Source of the DNA: CATQGW01 sp965262235
GTDB lineage: Bacteria; Chloroflexota; Dehalococcoidia; Bin125
NCBI GenBank assembly: GCA_965262235.1
Contig: OZ253504.1
Coordinates: 2,852,001-2,916,000 of the forward strand
DNA length: 64,000 bases
Direction: 5' to 3'
The notes beneath the pieces are model-generated. The model saw only the letters and a list, made by a program, of their open reading frames with translations. It searched no databases and had not been told where the DNA came from. Positions 1 through 8,991 of the stretch are shown piece after piece; the first letter of the stretch is position 1, and the number at the start of each line of letters is the position of its first letter. The position numbers were made by a program, and so were the translations under genes.

Positions 1-648
1 CACGGCGCCCGCCGCGACGCGTGCGGCGAGCGGGGTGCCGTCTTCGACGGTCAGCGCGTAGCAGGAGAGGTGCTCGGGTCGCCACGAGGCGACGCGGTTG
101 AGCGTGTTGCGCCAGGACTCGATCGGCTGGTGCGGGAGGCCGTAAATGAGGTCGAGATTGACGTTGTCGAAGCCGGCGTCGCGGATTTCGCCGAGCGCGG
201 CCGCGGCGCGTTCGGCGCTGTGCAGACGGTCGAGAAAGAGCAGCTCGCCGGCGTCGAGCGACTGGACGCCCATCGAGACGCGATTGACGCCGGCGGCGCG
301 GTAGTCGCGCATGCGGACGACGCTGACGCTCTCGGGATTGGCCTCGAGCGTGATTTCGGCGTCGCGGGCGAGCGCGAAGTTCTGACGCGCGGCTTCGAGC
401 AGGCGCGCGATCTGTTCGCCCTCAAGCAGGCTGGGGGTGCCGCCGCCGATGAAGATGGTCCGGACCTCGCGGCCGCGGGCGCTGCCGGACCAGAGTTCGA
501 GCTCGTGCAGGGCGGCGTCGAGCCAGTCGGAGGTGAGGTGTTCGAGGGCGGCGTAGGAGTTGAAGTCGCAGTAGGCGCACTTGACCGTGCAGAAGGGGAC
601 GTGGATGTAGAGCGAGAGCGGCAGCGGGGACGCAGGGCGTTGGGTCAC
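1..648 (-). CDS. hemW: Radical SAM HemW-like protein (coproporphyrinogen III oxidase-like), partial
   Basis: The minus strand is open from a GTG at 648 down to the window edge (216 codons), so the C-terminus is missing. Near the N-terminus is the motif FCTVKCAYC, the CxxxCxxC that binds the radical-SAM 4Fe-4S cluster. It follows LSLYIHVPF and is followed by FIGGGTPSLL and EANPESV, which are typical of the HemN/HemW family. HemW is regarded as a heme chaperone that resembles oxygen-independent coproporphyrinogen oxidase. The residues that separate HemW from HemN cannot be fully judged from this fragment. The gene is divergent from aspS with about 90 bp between the start codons. The GTG start is chosen because the next upstream codons lack a plausible start or conserved sequence. 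Confidence 0.85.
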   Translation of the reverse strand, partial: MTQRPASPLPLSLYIHVPFCTVKCAYCDFNSYAALEHLTSDWLDAALHELELWSGSARGREVRTIFIGGGTPSLLEGEQIARLLEAARQNFALARDAEITLEANPESVSVVRMRDYRAAGVNRVSMGVQSLDAGELLFLDRLHSAERAAAALGEIRDAGFDNVNLDLIYGLPHQPIESWRNTLNRVASWRPEHLSCYALTVEDGTPLAARVAAGAV

Positions 649-738
649 TTGACGAGTGTATGGCTTGCGTCGTGGGCTGAATTGCCCGCGGGATCGGCGC
701 GTGACACACTCGGAGGACGACGTTTCAAGGGGGTTTGA

Positions 739-2541
739 GTGCTGAAATCACACGGGTGCGGGGTGTTGCGGCGGGAGCATGTGGGGCAGCGGGTGACGCT
801 GGCGGGCTGGGTGCATCGGCGGCGCGATCACGGGCGGCTGATTTTTCTCGACTTGCGCGACCGCGACGGGATCGTGCAGATCGTCGTGCGCCCACGTGAG
901 GATGAGGACAGCGCGTACGCGGTGGCGAACGAAGTTCGTAACGAATACGTGCTGCGGGTCACGGGCGAGGTCGTGCCGCGTTCGGAGGGGACGGTCAACC
1001 CGGACCTGCCGACGGGCGAGGTGGAGCTGATCGCGGAGCGCGTGGAGGTGCTGAACACGGCGAAGACGCCGCCGTTTGCGGTGAACGAGGACGCGGTGGG
1101 GGTCGATGAGCTGGTGCGGATGCGCTACCGCTACATCGACATCCGGCGGCCGCAGATGCTCTCGGCGCTTGAGCTTCGGGCCGGGCTGAACCAGGAGATT
1201 CGCAACTTCATGACGGGGCGGGGGTTCCTGGAGGTGGAGACGCCGATCTTGGTCGCGGCGACGCCGGAGGGCGCGCGCGACTACGTGGTGCCGAGCCGGT
1301 TGCAGCCGGGCGCGTTCTACGCGCTGCCGCAGGCGCCGCAGCAGTACAAGCAATTGCTGATGGTCGCGGGAGTGGAGCGCTACTACCAGATCGCGCGCTG
1401 TTTTCGCGATGAAGACTTGAGGGCCGACCGCCAGCCGGAGTTCACGCAGCTCGACCTGGAGTGGTCGTTCTCGGAGGAAGAGGACATCCTCGCGCTGCTG
1501 GAGGACCTGTTTGTGACGGTGACCACGGCGCTGCGCCCGGACCTGACCGTGCCAACGCCGTTCCCGAGGCTGACCTGGCAGGAGTCGATGGAGCGGTTCG
1601 GGTCAGACAAGCCGGACCTGCGCTACGGGATGGAGCTGAGCGACTGCTCAGAGATCGCGGCGCAGTCGGGCTTCGGCGTGTTCAGCGGGGCGGTTGCGAA
1701 CGGCGGCAGGGTGCGGGGGATCGTGATGCCCGGTGGCGCGTCGCTGTCGCGTCGCGAGGTGAATGCGTTCACGGATCTGGCTCGGACGCTGGGCGCGCCG
1801 GGCCTGGTCTCGATGCAGTTCTCGGCCGCGCCGGCTGAGGCGACGGAGGACGAGATTCGTTCGCCGGTGCTGCGTCACGTGGGCCTGGAGGACGCGCGGG
1901 CGATCGGGACGCGCTGCGGGGCGGGCGCCGGAGACCTGGTGCTGCTGGCGGCGGGCGAAGCGGGGATGGTGGCGACGGTGCTGGACGGGCTACGTCGCGA
2001 GCTGGCGCGGCGGCTGGAGTTGGTCGACCCGACGGTGCTGCAGTTTGGCTTCATCACGGACTTTCCGTTGGTGGAGCCGAACAGCGAGGGAACGGGCTGG
2101 ACCGCGCTGCACCACCCGTTCACGGCGCCGCAGGCGGAGGACCTGGCGTTGCTGGAGTTGGAGCCCGGGAAGGTCCGGGCGCGCGCCTATGACACGATCG
2201 CGAACGGGTTTGAGCTGGGCTCGGGATCGATCCGGATTCACGAACGGGAGATGCAGGAGCAGGTCTTTGAGCTGCTCGGCATTGGGCGCGACGAGGCGTG
2301 GCAGCGATTCGGGCACATGCTCGAAGCGTTTGAGTATGGCGCCCCGCCGCATGGCGGGTTTGCGTTTGGAATCGACCGTGTGGCGATGTTGCTGGCGGGG
2401 CAGGAGAACATCCGCGAGGTGACCGCATTCCCGAAAACACAGTCGGCCGCCGACCCGCTCACCGGCGCGCCGCAGCCGCTGTCGGCCGAACAGCTCGCCG
2501 AATTGCATCTGGCCGTGAGAAGTCCGATCGCAGATCGTTAG
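739..2541 (+). CDS. aspS: Aspartyl-tRNA synthetase
   Basis: A 600-residue class II aminoacyl-tRNA synthetase that charges tRNA-Asp in the cytoplasm. An N-terminal OB-fold anticodon-binding domain (about residues 1-115, LAGWVHRRRDHGRLIFLDLR) leads into the catalytic domain. Motif 2 is FRDEDLRADRQPEFTQLDLE and motif 3 is GFAFGIDRVAMLL. The length and a middle insertion (about 290-420) match the bacterial type with a GAD domain. The start is GTG, with AAGGGGG 6-13 bases upstream as ribosome-binding site. The canonical PQSPQ stretch reads PQAPQ here, a small change. Whether it also charges tRNA-Asn (non-discriminating) cannot be decided from the window. Confidence 0.97.
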   Translation: MLKSHGCGVLRREHVGQRVTLAGWVHRRRDHGRLIFLDLRDRDGIVQIVVRPREDEDSAYAVANEVRNEYVLRVTGEVVPRSEGTVNPDLPTGEVELIAERVEVLNTAKTPPFAVNEDAVGVDELVRMRYRYIDIRRPQMLSALELRAGLNQEIRNFMTGRGFLEVETPILVAATPEGARDYVVPSRLQPGAFYALPQAPQQYKQLLMVAGVERYYQIARCFRDEDLRADRQPEFTQLDLEWSFSEEEDILALLEDLFVTVTTALRPDLTVPTPFPRLTWQESMERFGSDKPDLRYGMELSDCSEIAAQSGFGVFSGAVANGGRVRGIVMPGGASLSRREVNAFTDLARTLGAPGLVSMQFSAAPAEATEDEIRSPVLRHVGLEDARAIGTRCGAGAGDLVLLAAGEAGMVATVLDGLRRELARRLELVDPTVLQFGFITDFPLVEPNSEGTGWTALHHPFTAPQAEDLALLELEPGKVRARAYDTIANGFELGSGSIRIHEREMQEQVFELLGIGRDEAWQRFGHMLEAFEYGAPPHGGFAFGIDRVAMLLAGQENIREVTAFPKTQSAADPLTGAPQPLSAEQLAELHLAVRSPIADR

Positions 2542-2612
2542 GCGGGGGTGCGGTTCGCCGAGTGGGCCGGGCAGTGAGTGATAATCTCGCGCCCAAGCGA
2601 GGGAGGCACAGG

Positions 2613-4376
2613 GTGAGGCGTACTGCGATCTGGTCGGTTTCATTGATAGTGGCGCTACTGGCTGTGGTGCTGGCCGTGCTGGTGGCTGGGTGCGGCGGCA
2701 GCGATGACGGGGCGGAGGAGCCGGCGGCCGCGAGCCAACAGGTAGAACGGCAGGAGCGGGAGACCACTGAGCAGCCTGCGCAGCAGGATGCGGGTGATCA
2801 GGACGCTCAGCAGGATCAAGAACAACAGCAGCCGGTGGAGCGGTCGGCGCAGAGCACCAGCGCGGCGCCGCGTGACTCGGCGACGCTGCGGATCGCCCGC
2901 AGCGAGCCGATCAACCTCGATCCCGCGCAGGTGACCGATGTGTCGTCGGCCGTGATCATTGTGGAGATCTTCGGCGGGCTGTTGACGCTGGACCAGGACC
3001 TGCGGATCGCTCCGGACCTGGCCGAAGCGGTACCGGGGCCGACGACGAACGCCGATGGCACCGTGACATATCGGTTCACGCTGCGGCGCGATGCGAAGTT
3101 CCACGACGGGAAACGGATCTCGGCGGGCGACGTGAAGTGGAGCTTCGAGCGTCATGCGGCTCCGGAGACGCTGTCGCCGACGGCGCCGGACTTCCTCGGC
3201 GACATCATCGGAGTGCGGGAATACACGCGCGGTCGGGCGGACGAGATCGTCGGGATTCAGGTAATCGACGATGTGACGCTGGATATCACGATCGACTCGG
3301 CGAAGCCGTATTTCCTGTATCTGATGACGTTCCCGGTGGCGTTCGTGGTCGACCGCGCTCAGGTCGAGGCGGACCCCGAGCGCTGGAGCCTGCAGCCGAA
3401 CGGGACGGGACCGTTCAAGCTGCGTGAGTGGACGCTCGGCGAGGGCATGGTGCTGGAGCGGTTCGACGACTATCACCTCGGGCCGGCGGGTGTTGAGACG
3501 GTGCAGGTGCGGTTCGCCGGGGGCGGCGTGGAGCAGTTCGAGAACGATGAGGTGGACATCGCAGGGATCGGCGTGACCGACATCGAGCGTGTGCGCGACC
3601 CGGCTTCGGAGCTGAACCCGCTCTACGTAACGCGCAACGAGCTGTCGGTGTTCTACCTGGCGTTCAACACGGTCTCGCCGCCGTTCGACGACCCGCTGGT
3701 GCGGCGGGCGCTCGCCCACGCGATCGACAAGACGACGATCATCGAGACGGTGCACCAGGGGCTGTCGCGAGTGGCGCACGGGATCGTGCCGCCGGGCCTG
3801 GCGGCGTTCGACGAGGAGTATCTGGGCCTGTCGTTCGACCCGGAGCTGGCTCAGGAGCTGCTGGCGCAGTCGCGCTACGCGGGGCAGCCGATTCTGAATA
3901 CAATTCGGCTCACGGTTCCGGGCCAGGGCGCGACGCCGGGCGGGACCTATGAGGCGATTCAGGACATGTGGCTGACCCACCTGGGCCTGGCGGTCGAGAT
4001 TCAGCAGGTGGAGTTCGCGACGTTCATCGGCGAGCTCGATCGCGGGCTGTATCAGCTGTTCGGGCTGGGTTGGAGCCTGGACTTCCCGGACCCGCAGAAC
4101 GTGCTCGACTACAAGTTCCACAGCCGCTCGCTGGGTAATGACGTGGGGCTGGACGATGACGAGCTCGACGCATTGCTTGAGCAGGCGCGGGCGGAGTTCG
4201 ACCCGGCCAAGCGAGCGCAGCTGTACCGCGAGGTGGAGCGGATGCTGGTCGGCGAGGCCGTCTGGATCCCGCTCTTCCATTCGGTCGCACATGAGGTGGT
4301 GAAGCCCTACGTGGAGGGCTACCGGCCGACGCGGATGGTGATTCCGCAGCTACGGTATGTGCAGCTGACGCAATAG
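2613..4376 (+). CDS. Peptide ABC transporter substrate-binding lipoprotein (SBP family 5)
   Basis: A 587-residue extracellular binding protein of the DppA/OppA family. The GTG at 2613 is preferred over the upstream GTG at 2562 because AGGGAGG lies just before it and the product then begins with a clean signal peptide ending in the lipobox LVAGC. It should therefore be a lipid-anchored protein on the outer face of the membrane. After the Cys there is a long Gln/Glu-rich linker (about 30-90) and then the SBP_bac_5 fold (RIARSEPINLDPAQ, NGTGPFKLREW, ALAHAIDKTTII). It is followed by two permease genes, so it supplies a peptide or related oligomeric substrate. No ATPase gene is present in the cluster. 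Confidence 0.93.
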   Translation: MRRTAIWSVSLIVALLAVVLAVLVAGCGGSDDGAEEPAAASQQVERQERETTEQPAQQDAGDQDAQQDQEQQQPVERSAQSTSAAPRDSATLRIARSEPINLDPAQVTDVSSAVIIVEIFGGLLTLDQDLRIAPDLAEAVPGPTTNADGTVTYRFTLRRDAKFHDGKRISAGDVKWSFERHAAPETLSPTAPDFLGDIIGVREYTRGRADEIVGIQVIDDVTLDITIDSAKPYFLYLMTFPVAFVVDRAQVEADPERWSLQPNGTGPFKLREWTLGEGMVLERFDDYHLGPAGVETVQVRFAGGGVEQFENDEVDIAGIGVTDIERVRDPASELNPLYVTRNELSVFYLAFNTVSPPFDDPLVRRALAHAIDKTTIIETVHQGLSRVAHGIVPPGLAAFDEEYLGLSFDPELAQELLAQSRYAGQPILNTIRLTVPGQGATPGGTYEAIQDMWLTHLGLAVEIQQVEFATFIGELDRGLYQLFGLGWSLDFPDPQNVLDYKFHSRSLGNDVGLDDDELDALLEQARAEFDPAKRAQLYREVERMLVGEAVWIPLFHSVAHEVVKPYVEGYRPTRMVIPQLRYVQLTQ

Positions 4377-4420
4377 GTCGGGGTCGCCCCGATCAGGTCA
4401 CTGAGGGGCGGGTCAGCACG

Positions 4421-5410
4421 ATGGGCGTGAGCGGGGCGATTCCGCTGCTGCTGCGAAGACTGGCACTGGTTCCAGTGCTGGTCTTCGCGGTGTTGGCGTT
4501 CACCTACGCGATCACCCAGATCGCTCCGGGGGATCCGGTCCGGATCATCGCGGGGCAGCGGGAGATCGAGGAGGAACAGGCGGACCGAATTCGTGAGGAG
4601 TACGGCCTCAACGGCAACTACTTCGAGCGCTTCGGCAACTATTTCGTGGGGCTGGTCACGCGCGCGGACCTGGGGCCTTCGTATTACTATCGCTCGCCCA
4701 CGCGCTCGGTGCAGGAGCTGCTCGGCGACCGCATCTGGGTGTCGGCGCAGATCAATGCGATCGTGATGGTGATCGTGCTGGGCTTGGGGATTCCGCTGGG
4801 AGTCTTCGCCGGCGTGCGGCGAGGCACGTGGAAAGACCCGGCGATGATCGGGTTCTGGAAGATTTTCGACTCGATCCCCTCGCCGATGTTCATCGTGCTG
4901 GTGGCGTTGCTGCTGGTGGAGGGCCTGGGGCCCGCATTCAATGCGCTCGGATTCAACGTGCCGGCGGTCTGGACGCCGGGCGATCCGGCGTCGTACCTGG
5001 TGCCGGTGATCGCGCTGAGTGTGCCATCGCTCGGCGGGATGGCGCGGTTCGTGCGGGTGAGTCTGTTGACGACGCTGGATGACGATTACGTGCGGACGGC
5101 GCGAGCGAAGGGGCTGACGGATCGGCGCGTGCTCTACGGGCACGTGTTGCGCAACGCGCTGCTTCCGCTGAGCACCGTGATTGGCCTGTCGGTGGTGGGG
5201 GTGATCGGCGGTTCGATCATCATCGAGACGCGCTATGGGGTCCCGGGGGTCGGGGCATTCATGTTCGAGTCGATCCGACAGCGCGATTTCAACGTCGTGC
5301 TTGGCTTCACGCTGCTCACGGCGACGCTCTTCGTCGTCGTGAACGCGCTGATTGACATGGCTTACGTCTTCATCGATCCGCGGATTCGCTACACGGCGAG
5401 GTTCTCGTGA
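4421..5410 (+). CDS. Peptide ABC transporter permease, DppB/OppB type
   Basis: A 329-residue integral membrane permease with about six hydrophobic segments. The first helix follows RRLALVPVL, and the periplasmic motif APGDPVRIIAG after it is typical of DppB. The EAA-like cytoplasmic loop that contacts the ATPase reads DYVRTARAKGLTDRRVLYGH, followed by VLRNALLPL. It lies 44 bp after the binding-protein gene, and its stop overlaps the start of the next permease (GTGA), so the two permeases are translationally coupled. The cognate ATP-binding subunits are not in the window. Confidence 0.95.
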   Translation: MGVSGAIPLLLRRLALVPVLVFAVLAFTYAITQIAPGDPVRIIAGQREIEEEQADRIREEYGLNGNYFERFGNYFVGLVTRADLGPSYYYRSPTRSVQELLGDRIWVSAQINAIVMVIVLGLGIPLGVFAGVRRGTWKDPAMIGFWKIFDSIPSPMFIVLVALLLVEGLGPAFNALGFNVPAVWTPGDPASYLVPVIALSVPSLGGMARFVRVSLLTTLDDDYVRTARAKGLTDRRVLYGHVLRNALLPLSTVIGLSVVGVIGGSIIIETRYGVPGVGAFMFESIRQRDFNVVLGFTLLTATLFVVVNALIDMAYVFIDPRIRYTARFS

Positions 5411-6582
5411 GCAGTGCGACCGACACGAGAGCGGACGCGGCCTGGTATCGCCCGGCGCAGTCGGAGGCGCCGTGGCTGCGGGCGGTCCGTGCGATCCGCG
5501 GCAAACGCATCGCGGTCATCTGCATCGCTCTGATTGCGATCCTCTATGGCGCCGCCACCTACACGTTCCTCGACGTCTTCGGAGTCGACACCGGGTTGCA
5601 GGATCCGAACGCGGCGAATCTGACTGAGCGGCGACCGATTCGGGCGGGTGAGGACGGAGGGGCCGAGTCGCTCGGGGCCTTCACTGCGCGTCATGGCGCG
5701 ACGCTGGCCACGCTCACGGAGCTGAATCCCGAGCTGGCGGCGGAGCATGGGGTGTTGACGGCCGGGACGATGGCGCCGGCCGGGACGCAGTTCGTGCTGC
5801 GCGGCGGGGAGGAGCTGCAGGGCCCGACCTGGAATCACGTGCTAGGGACCGACCGGCTGGGCCGCGACATGTTCTCGCGTGCGATTTTCGCGCTGCGCAC
5901 GACGCTGATCATCAGCGTGCTCTCGGTGCTGGTCGGCAACATCTTCCTCGGCTGGGGGCTCGGCCTGCTGGCGGGCTATCGGGGCGGCATGGTTGACACC
6001 CTGATCATGCGCGCTGCGGACTTTGTCCTCGCCCTGCCTGGGCTGGTGATTCTGCTGGTGCTGGTCTCCGCCTTCGGCGAGCCGTGGGGTGAGGTGATCC
6101 GCGACCTGCAGGAGGCGCTCGGCACCACCGTGCTGATCGAGCAGGGCGTGCATAGCTTCACGTTGATCATCTTCGCGATGTCGTTTGTGGGCTGGGGCGG
6201 GACGGCGCGGTTCATTCGCGCGCAGACGCTGGCGATGCGCGAATCGGAGTTTGTGCTGGCCGCGGAGGCGAGCGGCGCAAGCACGCCGCGGATCCTGGTC
6301 TGGCACCTGTTCCCCGCGGTGCTCCCGTGGATCATCATCGGTCTCAGCGCATCGCTCGGCGAAGTCGCCGGCGCGGAGGTCGTGCTGACGTGGTTGGGGA
6401 TTGGCGTGTCGCCGCCGACCGCATCGTTTGGTCTGATGGTGGCCGACGCCGGCGGGTACAAGTGGCTGCTCGCCCATCCGCAGCTGTTGCTCGTGCCGCT
6501 GGGGTTTGTGTTGGTGCTGATGTTGTCGTTCAATCTGCTGGGCGATGCGGTGAACGACGTGATGAACCCGCGCGGGCGCTGA
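5407..6582 (+). CDS. Peptide ABC transporter permease, DppC/OppC type, with LysM-like periplasmic insert
   Basis: A 391-residue DppC-type permease that starts with GTG inside the stop of the DppB gene. The N-terminal helix is at about 34-56 and the family motif LGTDRLGRDMFSR at about 146-158. The coupling loop FVLAAEASGASTPRILVWH lies near 280-300. It is about 80-90 residues longer than usual. Between helix 1 and the GTDRLGRD motif lies an extra segment whose part 87-131 looks like a LysM module: SLGAFTARHGATLATLTELNP followed by a short gap and APAGTQFVL. The LysM reading is inference from pattern, and the permease assignment is firm. Confidence 0.93.
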   Translation: MSSATDTRADAAWYRPAQSEAPWLRAVRAIRGKRIAVICIALIAILYGAATYTFLDVFGVDTGLQDPNAANLTERRPIRAGEDGGAESLGAFTARHGATLATLTELNPELAAEHGVLTAGTMAPAGTQFVLRGGEELQGPTWNHVLGTDRLGRDMFSRAIFALRTTLIISVLSVLVGNIFLGWGLGLLAGYRGGMVDTLIMRAADFVLALPGLVILLVLVSAFGEPWGEVIRDLQEALGTTVLIEQGVHSFTLIIFAMSFVGWGGTARFIRAQTLAMRESEFVLAAEASGASTPRILVWHLFPAVLPWIIIGLSASLGEVAGAEVVLTWLGIGVSPPTASFGLMVADAGGYKWLLAHPQLLLVPLGFVLVLMLSFNLLGDAVNDVMNPRGR

Positions 6583-6684
6583 ACGTCCGCGTCATCCGCA
6601 GCTGATTATGGGGCGCTCTGAGGGGCGCTGATATGCTCGCGCGAACGTGTGAGTTGCTGCGTGTTGAACGGGTCGTGTGGACAT

Positions 6685-8160
6685 ATGAAGGTCACTGCAG
6701 AGCGCATTCCTGAGTCGCAGGTGGTGCTTGATGTCGAGCTGGATGACGAACGGGTCGAGCGAGCGCTGAACCAGGCCGCGCGGCGGCTGTCGCAGCGTTT
6801 TCTGATTCCCGGCTTTCGCAAGGGCAAGGCGCCGCGCCAAATAGTGGAGCGGGTGCTCAGCGTCGATGCCGTCTTCGAGGAGGCCACGGAGCGGCTCGTG
6901 CCGCAGGCCTTGCAGGAGGCGATCGAGGGCGAGGGTCTCGAGCCGATCGCCGTGCCGCAGGTGGAGATCACCGGTCGCGAGCCGATGACGTTCCGGGCGA
7001 CGGTGCCGCTGGAGCCGACGGTCGAGCTGGGCGATTATCGCAGCATCGCGGTGGCGCGGCCGGACAGCGAGTACACCGAGGAGCTGGTCGACGAGCAGAT
7101 CCTGGCGCTGCGGCGTCGGCATGCGGTCTTGGAGCCGGTCGAGCGCGTGCCGGAGATGAACGACCGGGTCACGGCGGACATCCGCGCGAACGTCGAAGAC
7201 AACGAGGTGCTCAACGAGCAGGCCGCGGAGTTCCATCTGCGCGAGGGCCAGTCGGTCGGTGTTCCCGGGCTGATGGAGCGGCTGGTCGGGCTTGAGGTCG
7301 GCGTGGAGCACGAGATCGAGATCGATGTCGACGAGGACTGGGACGATGAAGAGGTCGCTGGCAAGACGGTGATGTTCAAGGCCACGATCCATGACGTCAA
7401 GCACGAGGAGCTGCCCGACCCGGACGACGACTTCGCGATGGAGGTCTCGGACGAGTTCGAGACGTTCGCCGAGCTGCGGGACAGAATTGCGGAGCAGCTG
7501 CGTGAGCAGACCGACCGCCAGGCGGAGGAGCTGCTGCGGCGATCGGTTCTCGAGGCGGTGATTGCGAAGTCGACGCTGGAGTACCCGCCGGCGCTCGTCG
7601 AGCACGAGGTCGAGCACATGCGGCAGGACTTCGCGCGGCAGATGGGGCAGGACCCCGCAACGTTCCTGCAGGGCTCGGGCGAGCAGGGCGCGCAGCTGCT
7701 GGCCAGCTTCCGCTCGCAGGCCAACGAGCGGGTGATCAACACGCTGTTGCTGCAACGCATTGCGGAGGCCGAGGCGGTTGCGGTGCTTGACGAGGAGATT
7801 GAGGCGGAGCTGCGCACGATCCTCGGCGAGAGCACGAGAGAAGGCGACGAGGATCTGTTGGAGGACGACCAGGTGCGCGAGAACGTGCGGCAGCGGCTGG
7901 TGCGCGAGCGCACGATGGAGCGTCTTGAGCAGATCGCGATCGCGAACGAGGCGGCCGGCCTCGGCGCCGACGATGAGGCGGAGGAGGACGCGGACGAGGA
8001 TGGAGACATCACGATCGATCCGGAGGCGTCAGTCGAGAGCGACGACGCCGATGAGGCCGAGGAGTCGGCCGACGAGTCGCTTGAAGGCGCGACCGACGAT
8101 GATCCGGAGGCGGATAGCGCCGACGCAGAGGACGAGTTGGCGGAGACGCCGGAGGCCTGA
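6685..8160 (+). CDS. tig: Trigger factor (ribosome-associated chaperone / prolyl isomerase)
   Basis: A 491-residue protein. The ATG at 6685 is chosen because the ribosome-binding domain begins there (MKVTAERIPESQVVLDVELD). The ribosome-docking signature GFRKGKAP is at about residues 43-50. An FKBP-like prolyl isomerase domain covers about 150-250 and a helical chaperone arm covers 250-425. From about 430 on, the tail is a low-complexity acidic run of Glu, Asp, Ala and Ser, which most trigger factors lack. The gene precedes clpP and clpX, the classic tig-clpP-clpX order, so folding and proteolysis genes are grouped. The ribosome-binding site is weak; a TATGCT at 6632-6637 could be a -10 box. 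Confidence 0.96.
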   Translation: MKVTAERIPESQVVLDVELDDERVERALNQAARRLSQRFLIPGFRKGKAPRQIVERVLSVDAVFEEATERLVPQALQEAIEGEGLEPIAVPQVEITGREPMTFRATVPLEPTVELGDYRSIAVARPDSEYTEELVDEQILALRRRHAVLEPVERVPEMNDRVTADIRANVEDNEVLNEQAAEFHLREGQSVGVPGLMERLVGLEVGVEHEIEIDVDEDWDDEEVAGKTVMFKATIHDVKHEELPDPDDDFAMEVSDEFETFAELRDRIAEQLREQTDRQAEELLRRSVLEAVIAKSTLEYPPALVEHEVEHMRQDFARQMGQDPATFLQGSGEQGAQLLASFRSQANERVINTLLLQRIAEAEAVAVLDEEIEAELRTILGESTREGDEDLLEDDQVRENVRQRLVRERTMERLEQIAIANEAAGLGADDEAEEDADEDGDITIDPEASVESDDADEAEESADESLEGATDDDPEADSADAEDELAETPEA

Positions 8161-8202
8161 GCGCAGTGTTCTGTGTGAGGCCGCCAGTTCACGGATCATG
8201 GG

Positions 8203-8208
8203 TAGACT
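8203..8208 (+). promoter_or_regulatory. Possible -10 promoter element upstream of clpP
   Basis: TAGACT lies within the context GGGTAGACTG, about 95 bases upstream of the preferred clpP start. Almost the same context recurs at 54191 ahead of an LLM oxidoreductase gene. No good -35 box is visible at the expected distance. This is inference from pattern only. Confidence 0.3.
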
Positions 8209-8223
8209 GACGACTTGGAGCGC

Positions 8224-8283
8224 GCCCAACAGCACGCCCTGCAGCACGCCGAACAGCACGCGCCACAGCGCGCCCAACAACAC
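8224..8283 (+). repeat. Five degenerate 12-bp tandem repeats in the clpP leader
   Basis: Five consecutive 12-base units with consensus GCCCAACAGCAC begin at 8224, 8236, 8248, 8260 and 8272. The fourth is the most diverged. They sit between the putative clpP promoter and its Shine-Dalgarno. Because 12 is divisible by three, the array stays open in the clpP frame and would encode a Gln/His/Ala-rich peptide if translation began at the TTG at 8215. Confidence 0.85.
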
Positions 8284-8301
8284 GCGTTGAAGGAGCCATA
8301 C

Positions 8302-8934
8302 ATGTCACAGATATCGCCCAGCGCGATCATTCCGATGGTGGTGGAGAGCACGAACCGTGGGGAGCGTGCATATGACATCTACTCGCTGCTGCTGCGCGAG
8401 CGGATCATCTTCCTGGGCACGCCGATCGACGACCAGGTGGCGAACGTGATCGTGGCGCAGCTGCTTTATCTCGATCGCGAAGACCCCGACCGCGACATTC
8501 AGGTGTACGTGAACTCGCCGGGCGGCGTGATCACGGCGGGGCTGGCGATCTACGACACGATGCGGCTGATCAACGCGGATGTCTCGACGATCTGCGTGGG
8601 CATGTCGGCCTCGATGGGCACGGTGCTGCTCGCGGCCGGCGCGCCGGGCAAGCGCTACGCGCTGCCGCACGCGACGATCCACATGCACCAGGCGTTGGGC
8701 GGCGCGCGCGGTCAGGCGTCGGACATCGAGATCGCGGCGCGGGAGCTGTTGCGCAATAACGAGATCATCCGCAACATTCTTTCGCAGCACACGGGCCAGC
8801 CGCTTGACCGGATCAAGGCCGACACCGACCGTGACTTCTATCTGGACGCCGATCAGGCCAAGGAATATGGGCTGGTCGACGATGTGCTGAAGACCGAGCG
8901 GAGCGGCGACGCTGCTGCGGCGGCGGGCGCGTAG
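8302..8934 (+). CDS. clpP: ATP-dependent Clp protease proteolytic subunit
   Basis: A 210-residue serine protease that forms the tetradecameric chamber of ClpXP in the cytoplasm. The ATG at 8302 is chosen because AAGGAG is 6 bases upstream and the protein then has the usual ClpP length. The nucleophile is Ser104 in GMSASMG, the catalytic His is His129 in HMHQALGG, and the acid is the Asp in TDRDFYLDA. A longer form from TTG 8215 would add a Gln/His-rich N-terminal tail encoded by the 12-bp repeats and is less likely. The gene is followed by clpX, its unfoldase partner. Confidence 0.96.
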   Translation: MSQISPSAIIPMVVESTNRGERAYDIYSLLLRERIIFLGTPIDDQVANVIVAQLLYLDREDPDRDIQVYVNSPGGVITAGLAIYDTMRLINADVSTICVGMSASMGTVLLAAGAPGKRYALPHATIHMHQALGGARGQASDIEIAARELLRNNEIIRNILSQHTGQPLDRIKADTDRDFYLDADQAKEYGLVDDVLKTERSGDAAAAAGA

Positions 8935-8991
8935 CGTCATACTGCGACCACGGCTTGTGGCAGGCTGCCGAAGCGCTGAGAGGACGGTCGG

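Noticed and set aside
2655..4292. A 545-codon open frame on the minus strand opposite the binding-protein gene
   Set aside because: Its product is Arg/His/Leu-rich without motifs, as expected for the antisense of a GC-rich gene; the plus strand encodes a clear SBP family 5 lipoprotein.
8224..8283. The clpP leader repeats as a CRISPR array
   Set aside because: Units are 12 bases, contiguous and degenerate, with no spacers and no cas genes.
8215..8301. ClpP with a Gln/His-rich N-terminal extension from TTG 8215
   Set aside because: The ATG at 8302 has a perfect AAGGAG and gives the normal ClpP length; the extension is kept only as an observation about the repeats.
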